Below are positions 54,927 to 64,000 of a stretch of DNA of 64,000 nucleotides, one piece after another (within the stretch, counting starts at the first letter, position 1; each line of letters opens with the position of its first letter). Made by a program: the position numbers and the translations under genes. The notes under the pieces are model-generated. The model worked only from the letters and a program-made list of their open reading frames with translations. It did not search any database and was not told the DNA's origin. This stretch comes from Parietaria judaica. Taxonomy: Eukaryota; Streptophyta; Magnoliopsida; Rosales; Urticaceae. The stretch spans positions 20,754,420 to 20,818,419 of the forward strand of contig OX940865.1 in the NCBI GenBank assembly GCA_954871525.1, given 5' to 3'.

Positions 54927-55809
54927 GAAAATGGCCCTTTTCGCTCAGGAACTCGGAAAACGCACTGATATTTCTTGCTTTTGAAAAATCAGAAACACGT
55001 GAATCTTATGCCCCAAACGACCGTGAAGCAGATATGTAAGTTAAGTTCATAACATAGTCATAAGAAAGTGACTTACACTTAGTTTCACAGTTCCTATACT
55101 TAGAAAAGGGAAGCTTTGTATCTTCCCCGACGTATTTAGCCTAAACTACGCCGTTTTCTACATCATGTCACGGCTGAGACGTCGTTCTGGTATAAGTTGG
55201 AAAAGCTTATCGCCGAGGAAATGAATCACACAAGAGATTTTACCGTACATGTACAGAGAAATCATACATTTTTCTGGTTGTGGTATAATAAACTCTATGT
55301 TTTGCTTGTCTATTCTCAATATAATATAATAAACGTACTTAAACTGAATTTGTTGCAATTAAAATTAGTGTGACAACAGAACAATTTTATTGTCTTTGGT
55401 TCATGTAAATTAGAATCAACATTAATTTATTTAGTACGTGAAATAGGATTTTTATCGTAAGTTTCCATGTAGAGAGTTATGTAACTTCATAATAGAGTCA
55501 AAACACTATTCAACAATCACAAAGTAAATGTTACCCAATAAATTTGGTTTGATAAACGTATAATAAAAACGGTGATTTAATGAATATCGAATACCATATA
55601 TTTATATTAAGTACATATAACTTAATGTACAACAAGGGACCATGGATCATATAATTAAGTTACAATGGACCTTTTGTCACAATTATGGTCAAAATAGTTA
55701 AATATTTATGTAGAAAAGGCCAAAAAAAAGAGAGGGGGAATGATAGAGCTAGTTATTTGAGCTCAAAACTTGTTAAAGAAAATAAAGTTTTGTTTTCTTT
55801 ATAAAAAAA

Positions 55810-55925
55810 AATGAGCTCAAAACTTAGGAATTGGTCTAGTGACAACAAGCACATCACTTAAGACATTAGAGGTCTTGAGTTCGAGCCGTGAATTCCAAAT
55901 ATATATATATATATATATATAAAAA
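55810..55925 (+). repeat. Possible tRNA-derived SINE head
   Basis: ATTGGTCTAGTGACAACAAG (A-box-like) is followed after about 35 bp by GAGTTCGAGCC (B-box-like), spaced as in RNA polymerase III promoters. It then runs into (AT)n and A-rich sequence, as at a SINE tail. There is no tRNA cloverleaf. The call rests on the two boxes only. Confidence 0.35.
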
Positions 55926-56349
55926 AATAAAGAAGAAAGAAAAAAATCTTCGAACTAAGGGATTGATTTCATAGCAAATAGTTCCAAGCTACCGATAAAC
56001 AAGCATATGGAAAGTTAGGTTGGTTTACCAATCTAATTAATAATTTCTTTTCTTGGTATAAAGGTGTTTTAGAAATTAACACTCACAATTAACGAGTCAC
56101 TAATGAGATCAAAGCTCATGATGATGAAGTAGGACTACCAAAACTATGCTTGAATCACCGAATTTTTTTATTATTCTTTTTTAGCAAAGTATGACAAAGT
56201 GACAGCGACATCTTGAACCGGTGGTTGGACTTGGACTCACCGGGGGTTGGAACCTAAACCTTTTCTTTTCTCGGGGGTTATAACCTATTTTCTTAAATGT
56301 TAATCTAGAACTTAAATGTTAATCTCAATGTTTGATAACTAGAAAACAC

Positions 56350-56352
<3 letters not shown>

Positions 56353-56404
<52 letters not shown>
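56353..56404. repeat. (TA)n microsatellite, about 26 units
   Basis: Uninterrupted TA dinucleotides followed by CACACA. It is the longest simple repeat in the window and likely polymorphic. Confidence 0.95.
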
Positions 56405-56413
<9 letters not shown>

Positions 56414-57069
56414 GAATTCACATTTCTCTCTAATTCATTGGTACTCTCCTCTCCTTATCCTGTTCCCTTATCTTGTTTAGGAAGACACTAGTTTAGGAAT
56501 ACAGTGAGGAATAAGCAAGATTAAAAAAAAAACAATTTTATTAAGAAGACTAATTCCACAAAATCACAAAAAAAAAAAAAAAAAAAAAGAGGACAATTTT
56601 AACGTGTTTGGCCAGCAATCGTAGGATGAGTGTCTTCATGAGAAATTTCTCAAAAAAACGTACGAGTAAGGACAAAGCTTGCTGAAAAGACTAATGTTAA
56701 CTTGTGGAAGAATCGTCAAATATAATAGTCATCCTAAACTAAAAACGCCATATCTTTTTTTCTATTCGAATGGATTCTTAACAAGCTGATAGTCATAGCG
56801 AGGATAGGACATATTGTTTTGTAAAAAAATAAGGTCTATAAGACACACTTGCAAATTTGAAGGTCCAAAACTGTCATTTTACATTATTAAGAAGCGAGCA
56901 GAGTGGATAATCCCAATTTAGGGTGGGTCCCACTAAGTTGGTAAAATATGCCGTCTCAGTCCTTTCCTGTTTATTTACCAGCAACAAGTCAAACAAGCCA
57001 CCGTGAACTACGAATCTTCATTGGCTGCGTCGACGAGCTACCGAATCTTTTTAATGGAGTCGGTGTCAT

Positions 57070-57530
57070 CACAGGCGGAACTAGAAATTTTGTTTGGGAG
57101 CTTAAAATAAATTTCTTATTAAATTTTTTGAACGGTATATATTTTTACGGGTTTTCGGTATTATATTATATCGATCGGTATCATAATTTTCTAGTTTACA
57201 TATATATTATATTATATACAGATATAAATAACTGTTTGACATTTAAAAAAATCATTAAATTAGTAATGTATGATAGGGAATTGTACTTTTTAAATATACC
57301 ATTATTTAAGAGTTAGAAACTTTTATTAATTTGTTTTTCACTTATAAAAAGTTATTTATATAGTAGATAAAAAAAAAAAAGTAAAGGCGGATGTAATAAA
57401 GTCATGGGTAATATATTAAGTTTGAGGGTAAACTGGTAAAAAGTATGTTTTGTGTAATAACTTCATTATTTTGAAGGTAAAATCGTAACATCAATATAAG
57501 AGAGGTATACAAGCCGTAAATCCGCCTTTG
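57070..57530. mobile_element. hAT-type MITE (461 bp), 8-bp target duplication GGTGTCAT
   Basis: GGTGTCAT occurs at 57062-57069 and 57531-57538. The element starts CACAGGCGGA and ends TCCGCCTTTG, which are inverted matches at 9 of 10 bases. The interior is AT-rich and non-coding. The ORF at 56948-57316 crosses its left border and is therefore spurious. Confidence 0.85.
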
Positions 57531-57659
57531 GGTGTCATCGACCAAGGTTTTAATGCATTCTCATATTATTAAGTTTACACATATAAGAGAGGTACGCATT
57601 AACTACTGAAATTTAAGCAAAGGACTACTTGGAGAAGTATGTAATTGAGCTATCACTAG

Positions 57660-58282
57660 TAGGGGTGCAAATAAAACCCAAAAACCGGGTAAAAACCCGA
57701 ATCCGAATTTAAAACCCGAACACGAATCCGGAATTCGGATCCGGGTACCCGGTATCCTGTTGTAGTGAAATCTTAAAAACCGGGTACCCGGTACCCGGTT
57801 TAATACCCCGTTTGTTTAATTTTTATTTTTAAAAAAAAATATTTTAGGGTTAGGGCTCGACACTCATCTCTCATTTTCATTTCTCATTTTAGGGTTTCAT
57901 TAAAATATTTCTTTAATTTTTTGATGCGCGGACGGTGAAATAATGATGGAAAGCCGGAAGAACTCAAAGTACTTTATCATTTTAAATTTTAGACAATGAA
58001 TGTATGTTTTTTTTTTATGTACGAGACATGTCTAATGTTTATGTTGAGATAATTTAGTTTTTCTATTAAAAAAAATAATACGGATTCGGATAGATCCGGT
58101 TGAAAAACCAAACTTGGTTTCCAAACCGGGTACCGGGTACCAATTTTCAACTACCCGGAAATTCGGGTACCCGGATTTCGGGTACCGGGTAGAAAATTCA
58201 ACTACCCGGAAACCGGTTCCGGGTACCAGGTACTTAAAAAAATAATAAAAAAAATCGGATACCCGACCCAGTTTCACCCCTA
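57660..58282. mobile_element. hAT-type MITE (623 bp) with ACCCG/CGGGT arrays
   Basis: It begins TAGGGGTGCAAAT and ends TTTCACCCCTA. The flanks ATCACTAG (57652-57659) and ACCACTAG (58283-58290) agree at 7 of 8 bases. Both ends carry CCGGGTACCCGG-type palindromic arrays that can pair. It has the same architecture as 9865-10576 with a different repeated word, so a related but distinct family is likely. Confidence 0.88.
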
Positions 58283-58290
58283 ACCACTAG

Positions 58291-61138
58291 GCCTAACAAG
58301 TTTGGTTGAAGAGCTATCGATTCCAGACATGGCATTGGACCATAAAATCCTTACTTGAAATTTTAATGGATAGTCAATACTAATTATAACAAACATAGAA
58401 TTTAAACAACAAAAATCTAAATCTAATGTACGTAATAAATATTAAATATAATTAGATAGTTGTATATTGATTCTTACATAAATCAAATAGTAATTTATAA
58501 TTTATCACATATGATCAAAATTTTATAGTTTAAATTTCGTATTGCATATAGTATTAACTATTACCCTCTATGGCAATAATCATTTTTACAGTTATTTTTT
58601 TGTTTAATGATTATTTGAAAGAACTTTGTAACTAAAGTAACACGCCGATATACCGCTTTCATCTTACGTTATTTTATCGTATATAACGAGTACTAGACTA
58701 TCTATGCTTTTAAATTTCACATTCATTTTAAGTCTTTTATGCTTATCTTTTTGTGTGTTTGGCCCTTCACACAATTTGATTTGTTACACAACAAATCACT
58801 TTCTATTAAAAATTTAGTAAGTGTGATGTTAAAATTGTCAAATAAAATTGAGCATCTTCCAATTTGAATAAAATAATAAAAATAAATTAAAATAACGTAA
58901 GAGGATAAAGCAACCGATGCCTAATTTTATAGGCGAACACCGCTAATTACTCTTTTCCAAATAAATGTTTGCGTTGTAATTGTTATATTTAGTTTTTTAT
59001 TTATTTTTTAAAAACATGTATCTTGAAAGAAATAAAAAATTGAGAAAATATAAATTATAAAAATATGGACATGCAATAAGTTAGAAGGAGTGCAACGTTT
59101 GATATTATATTATTAATATGTATGTCAATAAAATTTTCAAATAATATGTTGGTCATAGTGTCAATTAATAATATTTTTTAATGGATTAAAAATATATATG
59201 TTTCAATACATTTAAATAAAGGATTAGCATGGTGAGTCATTGACTACCGAACTTTATCCACATTATGGACCCATCAATCAAATAAATGCAAATTCGAGAC
59301 ACAAAATATAATGCAATCGGATTGACTTTTGAGAAATGATAATAATTATTGAAAGATCATAATGCATGGGTCTCAGATGAGCTAATATATAGTTAAATGT
59401 AATTTTAAATAATAATATATGCGGCACAAATTTTCAATGAAACGGTATGGATTTTTGTGTGATAAAATTTTCAACCATTTTTTTTTATTATAAATGTAAG
59501 TAAAATACCACGTCATTATATTATGTGAGGTGTGCTTTAGGTTTAGAAATTTATGATTCATTGTAATTTTGAGTATGAAAAAAAAAGAGTAAAACCTTGC
59601 AATTGTTTTTTATTTGTATTTATATCACTAGGGTTTCCGGTTTCGGGTCGAAAGATGTCAATCTTCATCAAAATAATCGAGTGATAACAAAAGCGTGAAA
59701 TATCTTTACTCTGTTTCGAGAGTTATAACTTTATGACAATAAAAAATCAAATATAAAAACATTATACTTGTCATTAAATCTCATTACAAAGTATTATGGA
59801 TTGATTAAGAAAAAAATAAAGACAAATATTTCGTATATGATTTTTCATAAATTATTACACTGAACATGTACCGATGAGGTGACGACGGAGAAACGACAAA
59901 GTTGCAAGGCGAGGGAGGAAGAAGAGGAGCTTGAGGGTAGGAACGTCAAATTATACTTAAATCAAATGGTATAATTAGCTATTTTAGAAAACTGAAAATA
60001 TAATCCTTAAAAAATAAATAAAAAACTGAAAATATAGTTTTGTTAATAAATAAAGTGTAATTGACATTATTTCTCACTCCCGTTAGCGGTTAGCCTGCCT
60101 CACTAATTATTAACAACCAATAATTATTAATTAATATATATTTTTTTTTCTCAAATTGATATTTCTCATTTTATTTTATTTATTTTCAAAATTTTTTTTC
60201 CTTTAAAGGTGGTGTACTGTCAAGTGTGAAGATAGGGAATATATTTGGATGCTATGAGCATATTCTATTATGGGAATGAAACATAATTATTGATTACAAT
60301 TCATGCCACATGACATAAATAAACAAAAAAAAAAAATTATTTATTGCTTATAAATTTGTTGAGAGAACGAAACTAAATAAAGAAAACGAACTTAATTATC
60401 CAACGCATCGAACTTCAACAATATCATATGGTCTTTTAGTTATTGTCGGTAAAAATTGCAAATATATATTATCACATTTAAATAAAAATTGAGTACTTAT
60501 TCGACAGAAACTATATATTATAATTTATATCTCAAGCTTTGAACAGTTGAGAGTTGATACGATATAGATTCAAAATAGCAAAATATAGCACAAGTACCCA
60601 AGTCAAAAAAATTGAGGCTACATATATTTTGCCTTTTTTTTTTCTTCGGACGTCGGTCAAACAACAAATGAAAAAAAAAATTGACTGAAATATGTATCTT
60701 TTAAAAAAATTTCAACATAAAAAATAAAATTGATGGGTATATATGCATCCCCTTAAGTTTATCGATTTTAAAACTCTTTGTCGCTGTTTTTATTTTATTT
60801 TTACTTTGAACATAGTTTGTCAGAAATTAGGTATTTGTGCCACCAATAACTTATAATATATTTATGGTAGTTTATTTGACGAATAAATCGAAGTACGATT
60901 GATAAATAGTTCCAAAATATCTTACCCAATTTCCCAGAATGCAACAAAGAGAAGTAAACTCTACGTTACCGCCAAACCCATCACCAACCCCCGCGTATTT
61001 TCCTTCTTTTTATTTTATCAATTATTAATTATTATTTTATGTAACAACCTATTATTTCTTGCATTATTTTCAATAATAAAGGCAATATTCTTTGGTTCGA
61101 AAACTGACAAAAGAAGAAAAAAAAAGTTGTAAAGAAAT
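58291..61138. other. Long AT-rich intergenic region, nothing recognised
   Basis: Very AT-rich. No coding region, RNA gene or clear repeat could be supported. Short GC-richer words near 59880-59940 do not form a gene. Confidence 0.45.
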
Positions 61139-61626
61139 GGGTTAATGATGATAAAAATACTTAAAGTTTGGTCTTAAAGTTTGGTCAAAGAACTTCTTGG
61201 GTACCTAAAGTTTAAAAATGATGGTAAAAATACCCAAAGTCATATTTGGAGAGTTGATCACTCCAATTTTGTAACACCGTTAATTTATCTGTTAACTATG
61301 AGTATGACCACGCGGACAAACGTGGATTGCCGACGTAATGATTTTTTTCACGTTGACGAGCCCACATTAGCCTCGTTTACGATTGAACATCGAATTAAAC
61401 CCTTAAGTAATACTATTTAATACAACTAATTGAACCCCTAATAATTACACTTAACAAAACAGATTTGTCTACGTGGCCAGAGTTAATAGGTAAGTTAGTG
61501 GAGTTACAAGAATGAAGTGGTCAACTCCTCAAATGTGACTTTAGATATTTTTGCCACCACTTTTAAATTTTTGGTACACAAGAAGTTTTTTGACCAAACT
61601 TTAAGTATTTTCGCCGTCACTGACCC
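61139..61626. mobile_element. MULE-type or foldback MITE (488 bp) with about 150-bp inverted ends
   Basis: GGGTTAATGATGAT at the left faces GCCGTCACTGACCC at the right. The inner words AAATACTTAAAGTTTGG, TTTGGTCAAAGAACTTCTTG and GTTGATCACT are repeated in inverted order on the right arm (61515-61615). Possible 9-bp duplications TAAAGAAAT and TAAAAAATT agree at 7 of 9 bases. The ORF at 61181-61420 lies inside and has no signature. Confidence 0.8.
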
Positions 61627-61690
61627 TAAAAAATTCACAATTATAAAAAGAAATAAAGACACTAACCGATTTCCTAAGCGTTAACAGAAA

Positions 61691-61810
61691 AATAAGAGCT
61701 TTTGACAAATGTTCCTTCAACTTTCTTACTTGGTGCACTTGCTCCTTCAAAATAAGAGTTATTCACAAATGATCCTTTGAGCTTTCTCACTTGGTGCACT
61801 TGCTCCTTGA
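61691..61810. repeat. 60-bp tandem duplication
   Basis: AATAAGAG..ACAAATG.TCCTT, then TTTCT.ACTTGGTGCACTTG, occurs at 61691 and again at 61751. The two copies are diverged by several bases. Non-coding. Confidence 0.8.
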
Positions 61811-62339
61811 TTCCTAATTTGTGACAAAACTGCCTCACATTCTTTGGAAAGTATTATTTTATCATCTATACTTCTAAAAAGTAAAATATTAATTTATACA
61901 CGACTTCTTAAAATATTTTACCGATTTGTACCAAATTCCAAATATCATCAGCATGTTAAATCACAAAAATAATTGTAGAACACTCCATTAATCTATTTTT
62001 CGAATTAGTATTATTACGACATGTTGTCACACAAAGTTAGAAAAAAAAATCATTTTCTCTAAGCACGGATCTAGAAATAAAACTGCAAGTAGGTGTTTAA
62101 GTAACTTGATTAATTATAAAATTTATAAAGAAAATAATAAAGATAAACTATTTTCAAAGAGTATTTTTTTTGTAATAAACTAAAATTGAAAAGGAAAAAT
62201 GCACCAACAAATAAAGTAGAGGGACCATTTGATATATAATTGCGAAATAAGCAAAGTTTGCTTCTTTCCACGTCTGGCTTTTGGCTGCTCTGCTCTCTCT
62301 CTCTGTTTGTCTTTTAAACTCCGAAGCTTCTCTCAGCAG

Positions 62340-62418
62340 TTATGTGACCTTCTTCTTCTTCTTCTTCTTCTTCTTCTTCTTCTTCTTCTCGGAGCTAGGG
62401 TTTCTGGTTCAGAGAGCG
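62340..62418 (+). promoter_or_regulatory. (CTT)n tract in the 5' UTR of ABCA1
   Basis: About a dozen TTC/CTT units at 62351-62389 end about 30 bp before the start codon. CTTCTT-rich leaders are common in plant genes and can act as promoter or leader enhancers. The tract also creates poly-Leu and poly-Phe ORFs that are not real. Confidence 0.6.
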
Positions 62419-63748
62419 ATGGGGACCGCACGGAGGCAGCTCAAGGCCATGCTCCGCAAGAACTGGCTCCTCAAAATCCGCCATCCTTTCGTCACCGTCG
62501 CCGAGGTATTCTTCTCTCCCTGAGGAATTGTGTTTCGGTTTCTGTTCGAGTTTGATCCGTTTGCGCTTTTATGAAAATTTTGAGTTCAGCGATCGTTGGA
62601 GAATTCGGAGAAATGTGAAGATTTTTCGTTTTGATGTCTGAAATGGTTGAAGGCTTGAAGCAACGTCATTTTTTTTTGAGAATTTGAGTGTCAATTCAGT
62701 GATGTTTTGAATTATTGATACGAGATCATCACCGTCTGTGAAACAGAGAGCTTCATTTGTTAATTATACCATATTAGTATTAGTTTTGCTAATTTCAGCT
62801 CTTTGTTGAATTTTGGATTTCTGGAAGTATTTTTTGATCTGTTTTCGGTCTTTTGAATTTCTATACCTTATAATTGTTTCCGATTATTACTAATTTGGAG
62901 CTGAAACTGCGGCTGAAGATTTAATGCGGAAAATGTCGAGAAATGCTAAGTTCTTTGGAGAACAAATAACGAATCTCGTGTATTGTGGCAGATTTTGCTT
63001 CCCACAGTGGTTATGTTGATGTTGATAATCGTGAGGACTCGAGTCGATACAAAGATTCACCCGGCAAAGGAGTAAGTCCCAACCATCCCGACTTCTTCGT
63101 CATCTTTTTAATGAGCGGTTTTATTTTGCATAAGTTGCGAGTAGAAATAGAGAAAACTTATTGTTAGTGATTGGATAGTTTAATGTTGACCTTGTTTCAA
63201 GGCATACGTGCGATGCTTTAATTAAAGTAATTATAATATGCTTTTTATGAAACTAAACAGGTATATAAATAAAGATATGTTTGTGGAAGTGGGAAAAGGA
63301 TTGTCCCCGAATTTTGAGCAAGTTCTGCAGTTACTATGGAGTGAAGGGGAGTATCTAGCGTTTGCACCCGATACGGAGGAGACAAATACAATGATTAACT
63401 TGTTGTCCATCAAGTTTCCCCTGTTAAGGGTAAGTTTTGCTCGTCAGTCGGCACCCTGCTATTTTTAATAAGGGGATAACATTATCTGCATCGGTCTCTT
63501 AATATTTTTTTTACGTTGAACTGAAGTTTGTCTGATCGAGTGGCTATTTAATATTCACGCTAAGCTCGTATGATGTGTGTTTTCGTTCTTGAAGAGAAAA
63601 TATTTGACAGTACACTTTAAGGGTCTCTATGAATCGAACTCAGTACGTTTTCGATTTACTTGCAGTTAGTTAGTAGAGTTTACGGAGATGAAGAACAGCT
63701 GGAAATGTACATTCGCTCCGATGATTATGGTAGCTGCAGTCAAGACAG
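62419..63748 (+). CDS. ABCA1: ABC transporter A family member 1 (5' part; runs off the window)
   Basis: Four exons are visible (62419-62505, 62992-63071, 63261-63429, 63666-63748), giving the first 139 or so residues. The start [20 protein letters not shown] is followed by a hydrophobic segment ([20 protein letters not shown]), which is the first membrane helix of ABCA proteins. Then comes the start of the large first extra-membrane domain ([36 protein letters not shown] and [14 protein letters not shown]). These match Arabidopsis ABCA1 (At2g41700), the only full-length ABCA in that plant, of about 1,880 residues. No ATP-binding cassette is in the window. The last visible donor is GT at 63749, and the next exon must lie beyond 64000. 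Confidence 0.95.
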
Positions 63749-64000
63749 GTCTGTCACTTTCTGTGATGAGTAGTTGGTTCAATTAAATGTTATTGAAGTG
63801 AAATATTACAACAAAATGCAATATGTTTTGAGTCTCTGCCTTTATGATTTATGGTACTTGTAGAACCATATTATAGTGATGGGTTTATTGCGGTCATGAA
63901 TAATTTACTTTTGAGAAAACATTTGTTTTTGTTTAAGATGTTCAGAGTATATATATTATTATAATTATTTTTTATGTGATATGTTCTAGTGATGAATATA

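Larger units (their letters stand above)
54927..57061. other. Long intergenic region with microsatellites and no gene
   Basis: Contains (AT)n at 55898-55920 and a long (TA)n at about 56353-56402, plus poly-A runs near 56525 and 56570. The ORF from 56948 runs into a MITE and is not a gene. Confidence 0.45.

Noticed and set aside
56948..57316. 122-codon ORF downstream of the AP2 gene
   Set aside because: It crosses the left border of the MITE at 57070 and becomes Ile/Tyr/Phe-rich AT translation. No family signature.
58032..58277. 81-codon minus-strand ORF with repeated GTGFRVVE-like words
   Set aside because: Translation of the CCGGGTACC arrays in the hAT MITE at 57660-58282.
62229..62555. 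ORFs with poly-Leu or poly-Phe before ABCA1
   Set aside because: They come from the CTT repeat in the 5' UTR. The real start is the ATG at 62419.
1..64000. CRISPR arrays, bacterial operons, phage genes
   Set aside because: None is present. The direct repeats seen are microsatellites, MITE arrays or short tandem duplications in a plant nuclear genome.

Overview
The window is nuclear DNA of a eudicot plant. The evidence is AT-rich intergenic DNA full of small transposons, GT-AG introns, plant-specific gene families, a GPI-anchored GH17-X8 glucanase, a plant MKK6 and a 9-nt AP2 micro-exon. The species cannot be named from the sequence. I rebuilt the gene models by hand from splice signals, reading frame and protein family knowledge. 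No alignment or search was run, and gene names rest on remembered family sequences.

Layout. (1) 1-19132 is a transposon-laden region built on a tandem duplication. Each unit has the 3' end of an unidentified basic-tailed gene (1-240, decayed copy about 14205-14482) followed by a class II O-methyltransferase gene (OMT-A 11308-12931, OMT-B 16351-19132). Unit 1 was enlarged by a probable 7.7-kb Helitron (2106-9802) that landed in an (AAT)n microsatellite, and by a hAT MITE (9865-10576). Unit 2 carries an RNase H fragment and, in the OMT-B intron, a large foldback element and a hairpin. (2) 19401-20355 is a broken copy of exon 4 of the PPR gene EMB2654, whose intact parent lies about 22 kb to the right. 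(3) 20674-33438 holds five minus-strand genes: an OXS3-like stress protein, MKK6, a GH17-X8 beta-1,3-glucanase, the ER protein Derlin-1, and the alpha subunit of mitochondrial processing peptidase. (4) 34656-63748 holds plus-strand genes: NTAN1 (N-terminal asparagine amidohydrolase), a Nudix hydrolase, EMB2654, a WRI2-type AP2 factor, and the 5' end of the ABC transporter ABCA1, which runs off the right edge. Between EMB2654 and the AP2 gene sits a probable Pack-MULE (47644-49250) that has captured a GC-rich fragment of an EXO70 exocyst gene.

The genes are ordinary eukaryotic single transcription units. They do not form an operon or a single pathway. EMB2654, AP2 factor and ABCA1 match, as I remember them, the consecutive Arabidopsis loci At2g41720, At2g41710 and At2g41700. 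The OXS3-MKK6 pair and the Derlin-glucanase pair recall At5g56550/56580 and At4g29330/29360. The gene-rich half therefore looks like conserved synteny and the left third like a fast-changing accessory segment. The most notable points are the EXO70 Pack-MULE, the Helitron with both ends visible inside a split microsatellite, a stop-free 96-nt MKK6 intron that would encode a membrane segment if retained, and a GC-AG intron of EMB2654 that holds a plastid-type 5S rRNA fragment.
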